From Oleiphilaceae bacterium (lineage in GTDB: Bacteria > Pseudomonadota > Gammaproteobacteria > Pseudomonadales > Oleiphilaceae): a stretch of 64,000 nt of DNA. The translations under genes and the position numbers were made by a program. The stretch is taken from the NCBI GenBank assembly GCA_022447365.1, contig JAKVBL010000004.1, positions 272,872-336,871 on the forward strand, in the 5' to 3' direction. Under the pieces are notes generated by a model. The model was not told the DNA's origin. It saw only the letters and a list, made by a program, of their open reading frames with translations, and made no database searches. Positions 24,314-32,068 of this stretch are shown here, one piece after another. Position 1 is the stretch's first letter, and each line of letters starts with the position of its first letter.

Positions 24314-27130
24314 ATGGAATCAACCATAATAACCGTGCATATAGTTGTTCTTTCCGTGAAGCTCAGTCAAAAATTTACCCTAGCGTCTATGCCGCAATTA
24401 ACGATGTTTGAACGCGTTGCATTTTATGCTGCGTGGTTGATCAGCGCTTTCGTTTGGTTATTGCATTTTGAGGCAAGCGCGAGTTCTTCAGTTTCATTGA
24501 TTTCGAATGTACTTCTTGTCTTGCTTGCGGGCTTTCCTCTAGCGGTCTCTTTTTCTCAATCTGGTCGTTTTGACGCGTTTACGCACATTGAACCGTTTAT
24601 TCCTGTCGTTATATCGATTGTGTGGTCATTTGGCGTCTTCAACTCGCCAAATCTATCTTCAGATTCGGTAACAGTATTCGTGTTGCTTGCCTTGTTAAAT
24701 ATCTTGCTTGGACGACCCTATGGCTTGCACCTTTGGCTCGGGATAAGCGCTCCCATTTTGGTATCTATGAACTATCTCATGCTGACAGCAGAGCCTTCAC
24801 TGTCCGCAGCTACAATGACGATGGCAAATGTTTTGTTGATTGGGATGGGAATTCATTTAGGCGTTGTTGATAGAGGGCCTCAGCGTCGCAGCTCTGCGAC
24901 CAAGAAGGCGAATGCCCAAGAATTAGCGCAATTACGTTATGAAAAAAATCGACTCAATAATGCCTTGATGAATACGGAAAAGGCGCTTGATCAAAAGATT
25001 AAGCAACGTACTGCCGAGCTTGAGCGAGCCAACTTACAGCTAAATCAACAAGTAGAACTTCGTAAATCGGTGAGTGATGCCTTGGTCAAAAGCCAGACGC
25101 GCTTGACGCAGGCAATCGAGGCTTCAAATCTTGGTTTAATCGACTGGGAGATCGCCGAAGGTCGCTATTATCAGTCGAATTTTCACGAGTTATTTGGCGA
25201 TAAAGAATTAAGCTCTCAAGAAGTCATCGAGAGCCTTAAACGTATTGTGCATCCTGATGATTATCAAACACTGCGCGATACGCTGAATGATGCCTTGCAA
25301 GGTAATACGGTTGATTACCAAGTTCAATTTCGTGTGTGTGAAGAGCGCGATTGGCACTGGATGGAAGAGTCTGGTCGTGTCGTAGAGTTAGACGATGATA
25401 GGCATGCGCGTCGAATAATGGGCACACGTCGAGATATTCAGCACGAAGTACAGCGCAACGAAGAAGTCCGTTTAGCTAAGTCTGTGTTTGATCATACCTC
25501 TGAAGGAGTATTTGTTTTAGATCATCAACAGCGCTTTTTATCGGTGAATACCGCATATACCAAGATCACAGGCAATGAGTTAGACACGATCTTGGGGCAA
25601 GCCTTGTTAGATGTGAGTGAGACACCACAAGCGACTCAAGTATACAAACAAGTATTTGAGACCTTGCATGAGAAGGGGCAGTGGCAAGGTGAGTTATTGG
25701 AGCGCCGCCGTCACGGGGATTATTTTTCACAATGGACTCAGATCAACGTTATTCGAGATGAACGTGGAGGCATTAAATACTATGCCGGCTTGATCAGTAA
25801 CATGAGCGATCATAAAGAGGTTGATGAGAAACTCGATTACTTACTGAATTATGATTCTCTAACCCGTTTGGCCAATCGAACGCAATTTCAGAATCAATTA
25901 CATCGCGCTTTAGTGCGCTATCAAACCGATGATTTACCTTTCGCTTTGGTTGTCTTGGATATTGATCGCTTCAAGCATGTGAATAATAGCTTTGGTTACG
26001 AAGCGTCTGATCGATTGCTGCAGCTCGTGGCAGAACGTTTAAGTAACAGCATTCAACGGGTTGATGTATTAGCGCGAATTGGTGGTAATGAATTTGCCTG
26101 TATTGTGGCTTGTAGCCCGACTTTCCAAGTCAGAAAGTTTGCCGAGCGTTTATTCCATAGCCTAACGGAAAAACCGTATCGTTTAGGTGAGCATGAGCTG
26201 GTCTTATCTTGCAGTGTCGGGATCGCCATGCTGCCTGAGCATACTAACGATATTGAGACACTTAGACGTTTCGGTGCGTTAGCCGTGCAGAAAGCGAAAT
26301 ATCATGGCGGCAACCAAATACAAATGTTTGATGAGAGCTTGAAGACCTTCTCGCGAGAGCGATTAGAGATCGAAAAAGAGCTGCGTTCGGCATTGATGAA
26401 TGATGAACTTGAAGTGCATTACCAACCTAAGCTTGATTTGAAAGAAGGTTTGATACTGTCTTATGAGGCCTTAATTCGCTGGCGACATCCTGAGAGAGGC
26501 TTGGTTTCTCCACAAGAGTTTGTGGAGATCGCAGAAGAAAACGGCCTGATTTCAGATTTAGGTGCGTTTGTTTTATATGCGGCTTGTCAGCAAACTAAAG
26601 CGTGGCAAGATCAAGGGTTTGGCGATCTCAGCGTGTCGGTTAACCTTTCACCTCGTCAATTATTAGAGCCTCATTTGAAGAGTATTATTATTGAGAGTAT
26701 TGCCGAGTCTGGCCTTGATCCTCAATATCTTGAGCTGGAACTGACTGAGTCAGCTTTGAAAGAGGATATTCAGGGGGTGAGTGAACGACTTTCTGATTTG
26801 CGCGATATCGGTATTAAAGTATCGGTTGATGACTTTGGAACGGGCTATTCTTCTTTGAGTTATCTGCGCCACTTACCGGTCGATACCTTGAAGATTGATC
26901 GAGAGTTCATCACCAACATTGAGTTATCCAAAGAACAGCAAGCCATTACAAAGGCGATTGTGGTGCTAGGTTCATCGCTTGATCTAAAAGTAGTTGCCGA
27001 AGGTGCAGAAAACGAAGCACAGCTCGATCTTTTACGTGAGTTAGGCTGTGATTATGTGCAGGGCTACTATGTGTCGAAGCCTCTTGGAAAAGAGGCCATG
27101 CAAGTGCTTCTGCAACAGCAGAGCCAGTAA
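24314..27130 (+). CDS. Membrane PAS-PAS-GGDEF-EAL protein (c-di-GMP phosphodiesterase likely)
   Basis: A 938-residue inner-membrane signalling protein. Several hydrophobic helices fill residues about 30–190, then a coiled coil (195–250), two PAS domains (about 255–375 and 385–500), a GGDEF-like domain (505–665) and an EAL domain (675–935). The GGDEF signature reads IGGNEF (near 589), with Asn in place of the catalytic Asp, so cyclase activity is doubtful. The EAL domain keeps YEALIRW (near 717), ELTESALKED and DDFGTGYSSLSYL, which suggests an active phosphodiesterase. The exact start is unsure: ATG 24314 lacks a clear ribosome binding site, and ATG 24389 (MPQLTMFERVAFY) is an alternative. Confidence 0.9.
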   Translation: MESTIITVHIVVLSVKLSQKFTLASMPQLTMFERVAFYAAWLISAFVWLLHFEASASSSVSLISNVLLVLLAGFPLAVSFSQSGRFDAFTHIEPFIPVVISIVWSFGVFNSPNLSSDSVTVFVLLALLNILLGRPYGLHLWLGISAPILVSMNYLMLTAEPSLSAATMTMANVLLIGMGIHLGVVDRGPQRRSSATKKANAQELAQLRYEKNRLNNALMNTEKALDQKIKQRTAELERANLQLNQQVELRKSVSDALVKSQTRLTQAIEASNLGLIDWEIAEGRYYQSNFHELFGDKELSSQEVIESLKRIVHPDDYQTLRDTLNDALQGNTVDYQVQFRVCEERDWHWMEESGRVVELDDDRHARRIMGTRRDIQHEVQRNEEVRLAKSVFDHTSEGVFVLDHQQRFLSVNTAYTKITGNELDTILGQALLDVSETPQATQVYKQVFETLHEKGQWQGELLERRRHGDYFSQWTQINVIRDERGGIKYYAGLISNMSDHKEVDEKLDYLLNYDSLTRLANRTQFQNQLHRALVRYQTDDLPFALVVLDIDRFKHVNNSFGYEASDRLLQLVAERLSNSIQRVDVLARIGGNEFACIVACSPTFQVRKFAERLFHSLTEKPYRLGEHELVLSCSVGIAMLPEHTNDIETLRRFGALAVQKAKYHGGNQIQMFDESLKTFSRERLEIEKELRSALMNDELEVHYQPKLDLKEGLILSYEALIRWRHPERGLVSPQEFVEIAEENGLISDLGAFVLYAACQQTKAWQDQGFGDLSVSVNLSPRQLLEPHLKSIIIESIAESGLDPQYLELELTESALKEDIQGVSERLSDLRDIGIKVSVDDFGTGYSSLSYLRHLPVDTLKIDREFITNIELSKEQQAITKAIVVLGSSLDLKVVAEGAENEAQLDLLRELGCDYVQGYYVSKPLGKEAMQVLLQQQSQ

Positions 27131-27135
27131 TCTAT

Positions 27136-27873
27136 TCAGATTGCTTTAGCGATCAGTCCGATACCAGAAAGCAATAACAAAGCACGACAAGCCTGCATAA
27201 ATGTTTGTTCTGATAATCGTTGCTGAATACCTTTCCCAAGCCAAACTCCGAACAATGCAATCGGGAATAGTAATGCGCTGATCATGAATGACTCTTTGCT
27301 CCATTGCTCGTTCAACGTGTATGGGATGAGTTTCACGACATTCATGATCGCAAAGAATGCCGCAGCAGTAGCAAGCCAGGGCAATTTTTCCAATCGTCGC
27401 GATATGAAATAAATATTGATGGGAGGTCCGCCCGCATGCACAAGGGTGCTGGTGAGACCAGATGTGGTAGACCAAAACCAACTAGCTCGGGTTAATTTAG
27501 CGAAAATCGTTTGTAGGGATGCCCAGGTAGCAAACACAATCGATAATACGCCTAAACCAATCAGCAGCCATCGCTCAGGTAGACTCCCCATTGATAAGCC
27601 TCCAAGCAGTATCCCGATGAATGCACCTGGTAACAGTCGTTTGAGTTCGTTCCAATTAATATGTGAGCAGTAATAACGAAGTGTTTTGGCGTCCATTAAT
27701 AGAAGTAAGGGCAGCGTAATTGCGGTTGCCTCTAGAACCCCTACTTTTAGACTCAGTAATGGAACGGCTACGACACCCGCTCCACCAGCGAATCCGGATT
27801 TAGAAATACCCGTTAAAACAAGGCCGATCATAGCGATCAGCCAAAAAATGGGGTCTTGCACTAAGTTCGTCAT
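27136..27873 (-). CDS. TauE/SafE family sulfite/organosulfur exporter-like membrane protein
   Basis: A 245-residue protein with seven to eight predicted transmembrane helices. The start FWLIAMIGLVLTGISKSGFAGGAG carries the TauE/SafE signature (G-x-S-K-x-G-F-G/A-G-G), repeated in degenerate form in the second half (WSTTSGLTSTLVHAGGPPIN), where HAGGPP is also typical. Family members are thought to move sulfite, sulfoacetate or other anions. The ligand here is not known. It sits 21 bases after the pirin gene on the same strand, so the two may form an operon. Confidence 0.88.
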   Translation of the reverse strand: MTNLVQDPIFWLIAMIGLVLTGISKSGFAGGAGVVAVPLLSLKVGVLEATAITLPLLLLMDAKTLRYYCSHINWNELKRLLPGAFIGILLGGLSMGSLPERWLLIGLGVLSIVFATWASLQTIFAKLTRASWFWSTTSGLTSTLVHAGGPPINIYFISRRLEKLPWLATAAAFFAIMNVVKLIPYTLNEQWSKESFMISALLFPIALFGVWLGKGIQQRLSEQTFMQACRALLLLSGIGLIAKAI

Positions 27874-27894
27874 AGAGACTGTCCGTTGATGTAC

Positions 27895-28614
27895 TTAAGG
27901 TAAGTCAAACCATAATGCCTCTAGTGGTGTTGATCTCGTACTCACTTGAATGGTCGACGTTCCTTCAAGTAATCCGCCTAATGCATCGGCATGATTAAGC
28001 TCAAGATCATCGTGTTCTGAGATGCTTGTGCCTTGGATATTGGCTTGCCCTTTAATGACATGAAGATAGGCGTTTTCACCTCGTGTTGCGAGCTCAATGG
28101 ATTCGTTTTCTTCCAATCTTAAACGGTAGATACGCGCATTTTGATTTATGAATAAGGAATCTCCTTCGCGATCTGGCGTGACCAACGCAGTGAGTTGTCC
28201 TTGTTGCTCAATTGCACGTTGCTCATAATCTGGCGCAATGTTCTGCACATTTGGTTGAATCCAAATCTGTAAAAACTTCAGTGCTGAATCATTCGAAGCA
28301 TTGAATTCTGAATGTTTAACGCCAGTACCTGCGCTCATGCGTTGAACTTCGCCAGCAGGGATAGTGTAGTCATTACCTGTGCTGTCTTTATGTGCGATTT
28401 CACCTTCAAGAATATACGAAATGATTTCCATGTTTTGATGCCCATGAGTATCAAAACCCATGTTTGGCGCCACAGTGTCATCATTGATCACCCGCAGAGC
28501 AGAAATGCCCATATGTGCGGGGTCATAGTAGTGCCCAAAAGAGAAGCTATGTTTGCTGTCTAGCCAGCCAACATTTGCATGGCCTCTGTCTTCGTTACGG
28601 CGTAGGTAGTTCAT
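27895..28614 (-). CDS. Pirin family bicupin protein (YhhW/quercetinase-like)
   Basis: Cytosolic bicupin of 239 residues. It begins MNYLRRNEDRGHANVGWLDS and shows the pirin metal site in GFDTHGHQNMEIISYILEGE with a second histidine in SAGTGVKHSEFNAS. E. coli YhhW binds iron or another divalent metal and can cleave quercetin in vitro; its physiological role is unclear. The C-terminal cupin lacks metal ligands, as usual. AAGGAGAAAC precedes the ATG. Upstream partner of the TauE gene. Confidence 0.92.
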   Translation of the reverse strand: MNYLRRNEDRGHANVGWLDSKHSFSFGHYYDPAHMGISALRVINDDTVAPNMGFDTHGHQNMEIISYILEGEIAHKDSTGNDYTIPAGEVQRMSAGTGVKHSEFNASNDSALKFLQIWIQPNVQNIAPDYEQRAIEQQGQLTALVTPDREGDSLFINQNARIYRLRLEENESIELATRGENAYLHVIKGQANIQGTSISEHDDLELNHADALGGLLEGTSTIQVSTRSTPLEALWFDLP

Positions 28615-28728
28615 ATGTTTCTCCTTACTATTATTCGAACTGTTATTCGATGGTTTCGGCTTTCAATCCAACCGAGAATGGCTCTAGTATATGAACCATC
28701 TTTTGGCTGAAAGACCGGAACTTATGCA

Positions 28729-29799
28729 ATGAAATGTTCAAAAAAATTGCACAATCTAATGTGTATGGTGGTCGCGTGTTGCTGTATTCCAATGTCTGTT
28801 GCGAGTGAGTCGCGAATAGAACTTATTGCGAAAGGCTTCGAATTACCCTGGTCAATGGAATTTTTAGATGAGACAACACTGCTTGTTTCAGAACGGGCCG
28901 GGGCCATAAAAGTGCTTTCTTTGAAAGACAAAGGCCAAACATCGCTTAGAAATGTTTGGCCAGTGGCCTTTGGCGGGCAGGGCGGATTGTTAGATCTTGC
29001 TATCCATCCCGACTATCCAGAGGAACCGTGGATTTATGCCAGTTATAGCAAAGCACATTCTAATGGCACCTCAACAGCTTTAGCCCGTTTTCAGTTGACA
29101 GATGGCGCTATTACGCAACATGAAGAGTTGTTTGTGAGCAATGCTATTTCTTCTGGTGGTCGCCACTTTGGCAGCCGCATCGCATTTGATGATCAGGGCT
29201 ATTTATTTCTCACCTCAGGGGATCGTGGAGAGCGAGATTGGGCGCAAGATTTGTCGAATCATGCAGGTACAGTGATTCGTTTACATGCTGATGGTCGAGT
29301 GCCTGCAGACAATCCATTCGTCGATCAAGCAGGCGCACAAGCTGAAATATGGTCGTATGGGCATCGCAACGTTCAGGGCATTGTGTTCGATCAAGATCGT
29401 GGAATTCTCTGGATTATCGAACATGGACCGCGTGGTGGTGATGAAATTAATCGTGTTGAGCGCGCTAAAAATTATGGCTGGCCTGTGATCTCTTATGGAA
29501 AAGAGTATTGGGGGCCAATAGCTGTAGGAGAAGGCACGCATAAACAAGGCATGGAACAGCCTATCAAATATTATGACCCTTCCATTGCTCCAAGCAGCCT
29601 TATGCTGCACAAGGGAGACTTATATGCAGGTGCGTTAAAGCTAAGGCATCTCAATTATGTAGCTTTAGATGGGGTAGGCCATGTTGTTTCAGAAGAGCGC
29701 CTATTCGAGTCACTAAATGAGCGCATACGAGATGTGGTTGAAGGACCAGATAACAGCGTTTACTTTCTTACTGATCAAGGGAACTTATATCGATTCTAA
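28729..29799 (+). CDS. PQQ-dependent aldose sugar dehydrogenase, soluble periplasmic type (YliI-like)
   Basis: Predicted periplasmic quinoprotein oxidising aldose sugars. A signal peptide with several cysteines covers residues 1–25 (cleavage after SVA). The six-bladed propeller has landmarks FELPWSMEFLDETTLLVSER, GGQGGLLDLAIHPDYPE, SSGGRHFGSRIAFDDQGYL, WSYGHRNVQGIVFDQ (near 207), EHGPRGGDEIN (near 232) and the closing RIRDVVEGPDNSVYFLTD. These carry the histidine and arginine residues that hold PQQ in YliI. Its 356 residues are normal. No pqq biosynthesis genes are in the window, so the cofactor source is open. Confidence 0.9.
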   Translation: MKCSKKLHNLMCMVVACCCIPMSVASESRIELIAKGFELPWSMEFLDETTLLVSERAGAIKVLSLKDKGQTSLRNVWPVAFGGQGGLLDLAIHPDYPEEPWIYASYSKAHSNGTSTALARFQLTDGAITQHEELFVSNAISSGGRHFGSRIAFDDQGYLFLTSGDRGERDWAQDLSNHAGTVIRLHADGRVPADNPFVDQAGAQAEIWSYGHRNVQGIVFDQDRGILWIIEHGPRGGDEINRVERAKNYGWPVISYGKEYWGPIAVGEGTHKQGMEQPIKYYDPSIAPSSLMLHKGDLYAGALKLRHLNYVALDGVGHVVSEERLFESLNERIRDVVEGPDNSVYFLTDQGNLYRF

Positions 29800-29813
29800 T
29801 ACTCATAGTTTCT

Positions 29814-29836
29814 TTGATGGATCCCATCGATTTTTT
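29814..29836 (+). terminator. Probable intrinsic terminator of the sugar dehydrogenase gene
   Basis: GATGG-ATC-CCATC, extended by a T·G and a T–A pair at the base, is followed by six Ts (29831–29836), 15 bases after the stop codon. The stem is short, so termination may be partial. Confidence 0.55.
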
Positions 29837-29895
29837 AGAGGTATATATTTCATCCACTAGATGATGGTTTCCGTAAAGTCTCTGGGAGGTAAATA

Positions 29896-29943
29896 ATGCC
29901 TCCTATCTTCAATAACACGGGAAATAGTCGAGGTATTTTATGA
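29896..29943 (+). CDS. Candidate 15-residue micropeptide, first of an overlapping pair
   Basis: ATG 29896 is preceded by GGGAGG with six bases between, one of the best ribosome binding sites in the window. It encodes MPPIFNNTGNSRGIL and stops at TGA 29941–29943. That stop overlaps the ATG of the next small frame as ATGA, the classic arrangement for translational coupling. I do not recognise the peptide. It could be a leader whose only job is to deliver ribosomes to the following frame. It lies alone between two convergent genes. Expression is not shown. Confidence 0.45.
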   Translation: MPPIFNNTGNSRGIL

Positions 29944-30020
29944 GACGACGTGTTCAAAAACAGCGCAAGCAGCGCGTGAGACGGCAACGAATAGCCGTTA
30001 GACCTTCCGTCCTTAGTTGA
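29940..30020 (+). CDS. Candidate 26-residue arginine-rich micropeptide
   Basis: Starts at the ATG of the ATGA overlap and encodes a highly basic peptide with nine arginines and two lysines among 26 residues, beginning MRRRVQKQRKQRVRRQR. Its stop codon (30018–30020) lies exactly in the loop of a perfect 10-bp hairpin that follows with a T-rich tail. Stop-in-loop plus arginine codons recall leader-peptide attenuators, but no rightward gene follows for almost 4 kb. It could instead be a tiny nucleic-acid or ribosome-binding protein. No homologue comes to mind. Confidence 0.45.
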   Translation: MRRRVQKQRKQRVRRQRIAVRPSVLS

Positions 30021-30031
30021 TTAAGGACGGA
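30006..30031 (+). terminator. Intrinsic terminator after the micro-ORF pair
   Basis: TCCGTCCTTA and TAAGGACGGA form a perfect 10-bp stem with a six-base loop; the downstream 30 bases are T-rich (CCTTCCTTTT, CTTTTCTTTTTT). It should end any rightward transcript from the micro-ORFs. The leftward ybaK stop is about 80 bases further on. Confidence 0.75.
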
Positions 30032-30108
30032 CATCCTTCCTTTTAAATCCCTTTTCTTTTTTACAAACAATTGTGCTTCGTTGACTATTCACTTAATTAC
30101 GCAATAAG

Positions 30109-30585
30109 TCACGAGTCTTCATTCACGATATTTGCCGAAATAGCTTGGCAGATAGGAATCAGATCTTGTGGTGCGACTTCTATATCTAAGCCACGTTTAC
30201 CCCCGCTGACCAACATAGTTTCTAGATCAGAAGCTGAAGCATCAACAAGGGTTGGCAGTCGTTTCTTTTGAGCAAATGGGCTGACGCCACCTTTGATATA
30301 GCCAGTTGATCTCTCTGCTTTTTGAATATCGGCCATAGAGGCTTTTTTAGATTTAAGTGCTTTCGCAGCGCTCTTAAGATTGAGTGTTTTGTCGACAGGT
30401 AAAATAGCGCAGGCAAGCTTTCCTTTATCTAATTCGATCACCAGTGTTTTAAATACGATCTCAGGGGCTAGGCCAAGTTTGTCAGCGGCTTCCATTCCGT
30501 AAGCGCCGTAATTCGGATCATGATCATAGGGGTGAACGGTGTGAGCAATTTTGAGCTTGTTCAAAAGTTGGATGGCGGGAGTCAT
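30109..30585 (-). CDS. ybaK: Cys-tRNA(Pro)/aminoacyl-tRNA deacylase YbaK
   Basis: Trans-editing enzyme that hydrolyses Cys-tRNA(Pro) made in error by prolyl-tRNA synthetase. The 158-residue protein is one YbaK domain: TPAIQLLNKLKIAHTVHPY, then PEIVFKTLVIELDKGKLACAILP with the substrate-binding lysine at position 46, as in E. coli, and RSTGYIKGGVSPFAQKKRLP, the conserved GGVSPFG-type loop. The length is normal. It follows ppa on the same strand at a distance of about 65 bases, with the ppa terminator in between. Confidence 0.95.
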   Translation of the reverse strand: MTPAIQLLNKLKIAHTVHPYDHDPNYGAYGMEAADKLGLAPEIVFKTLVIELDKGKLACAILPVDKTLNLKSAAKALKSKKASMADIQKAERSTGYIKGGVSPFAQKKRLPTLVDASASDLETMLVSGGKRGLDIEVAPQDLIPICQAISANIVNEDS

Positions 30586-30612
30586 CTAATTTTCCTAGCA
30601 CTTAAAAACAAA

Positions 30613-30637
30613 AAAGGGCCCGTAGGCCCTTTCTATT
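30613..30637 (-). terminator. Intrinsic terminator of ppa
   Basis: AAAGGGCC-CGTA-GGCCCTTT forms an eight-base-pair stem (30613–30632). Read leftward, it begins 18 bases after the ppa stop and runs into six Ts (the A-run on the plus strand before 30616), as expected of a terminator for the leftward ppa gene. Confidence 0.85.
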
Positions 30638-30649
30638 ATCAATGTTTGC

Positions 30650-31177
30650 TTACTTTTTGAAAGCTGCCACTGATTTCTCGATTGAAGCGCGTGCAGCGTC
30701 TGCATTTTCCCAACCGATCACTTTTACCCACTTACCTTTTTCAAGATCTTTATAGTTCTCGAAGAAGTGTTGAATTTGGTCTTTCAACAATTGTGGAAGG
30801 TCGTCAACGTCTTTAACGTCTTGGTAAATAGTGCTCAGCTTGTCATGAGGAACAGCAACAAGTTTCTCATCACCACCTGCTTCGTCTTCCATATTTAGCA
30901 TGCCAACAGGACGACAACGAATGATAGAACCTGGCATTACTGGATATGGTGTAATGACCAATACGTCCAATGGGTCACCGTCATCTGCAAGCGTATTTGG
31001 GATAAAACCATAGTTTGCAGGGTAGAACATTGGTGTTGCCATGAAACGGTCAACAAGAACCGCGCCCATGTCTTTGTCGATTTCGTATTTGATTGGATCT
31101 GCATTAGCAGGAATTTCAATCGCAACGTAGATGTCATTTGGCAGGTCTTTACCTGCTGGGATATTGTCAAAGTTCAT
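30650..31177 (-). CDS. ppa: Inorganic pyrophosphatase (family I)
   Basis: Hydrolyses pyrophosphate to phosphate in the cytosol, pulling biosynthetic reactions forward. The 175-residue product is a standard bacterial family I enzyme: [40 protein letters not shown] with the metal-binding D-x-D-P-x-D signature, and the C-terminal [17 protein letters not shown]. It is monocistronic with its own terminator. Confidence 0.97.
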   Translation of the reverse strand: MNFDNIPAGKDLPNDIYVAIEIPANADPIKYEIDKDMGAVLVDRFMATPMFYPANYGFIPNTLADDGDPLDVLVITPYPVMPGSIIRCRPVGMLNMEDEAGGDEKLVAVPHDKLSTIYQDVKDVDDLPQLLKDQIQHFFENYKDLEKGKWVKVIGWENADAARASIEKSVAAFKK

Positions 31178-31342
31178 TTCAAATTCCTAAAAAAAGCGCT
31201 AAAAAATTTAGGCGGCGATTATACGTACAATCTGCTGTGAAACCAAGAGATACAAGGCGTCTAGGCAACTCCTTAGTGTAAGTAGAAAGACCTTGGAAAG
31301 ATATTCGTGTCTTTCGTCCTTGGTTTTTGCATTTGGCTTAAG

Positions 31343-32014
31343 TTAAACAGTCACTTTCTTCACGCCATCTGAGGTACCAACAAGCAAGATATCTGCAGGA
31401 CGCACAGCGAATAAACCGTTGGTGACGACACCCGTTAATTGATTGATCTTTTCTTCAATAGCGATGGGTGATTGGATTTTCATATTGTGCACATCAAGGA
31501 TGACGTTGCCGTTGTCGGTAACAAATCCTTCTCGCCAAACTGGATCGCCACCTAACTTGACCAGTTCACGCGCAACATAGCTGCGAGCCATTGGGATAAC
31601 TTCAACAGGCAGTGGGAATTGGCCAAGCAAGTCAACTTGTTTTGTGTCGTCAACGATACAGATAAACTGTTTCGCTACAGCGGCCACGATCTTCTCTCGC
31701 GTGAGCGCGCCACCGCCACCTTTCACTAACTCTAAACGGTCGTTACATTCGTCGGCACCATCAATGTAAAAGTCGAGTGATTGCACGCCATTAAGTTCAT
31801 AGACAAGGATTCCATGCGCCTTGAGACGTTCCGCACTCGCTTCACTGCTGGCAACAGTGCCATCAAATGTATGTTTAATGCTAGCGAGATGGTCGATGAA
31901 AAAGTTCGCAGTTGAACCTGTTCCGATACCGATAATGCTATCGCTATCGAGCTTATCTTTTATGAGGTTTAATGCCTCAAGCGCGACAGCACTTTTTAAT
32001 TCGTCTTGCGTCAT
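31343..32014 (-). CDS. rpiA: Ribose-5-phosphate isomerase A
   Basis: Interconverts ribulose 5-phosphate and ribose 5-phosphate in the pentose phosphate pathway. ATG 32014 gives [15 protein letters not shown], matching E. coli RpiA from residue 1; the frame opens four codons earlier at TTG. Motifs: [56 protein letters not shown] with the catalytic Asp and Lys, and [13 protein letters not shown]. The length of 223 is normal. It precedes ilvA on the opposite strand, with a response regulator between them; in E. coli relatives rpiA and ilvA are also often close. Confidence 0.96.
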   Translation of the reverse strand: MTQDELKSAVALEALNLIKDKLDSDSIIGIGTGSTANFFIDHLASIKHTFDGTVASSEASAERLKAHGILVYELNGVQSLDFYIDGADECNDRLELVKGGGGALTREKIVAAVAKQFICIVDDTKQVDLLGQFPLPVEVIPMARSYVARELVKLGGDPVWREGFVTDNGNVILDVHNMKIQSPIAIEEKINQLTGVVTNGLFAVRPADILLVGTSDGVKKVTV

Positions 32015-32068
32015 GTCAGAGTCCAATCAATGAAATTTTGGTGAAGTATAGGGCGCATGAAAACTGAA

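Noticed and set aside
31262..31328. GAAAGA…TCTTTC hairpin between rpiA and ppa as a terminator
   Set aside because: Only six or seven A/T-rich pairs, and the T-run is on the plus strand where no gene needs ending; not convincing for leftward rpiA.
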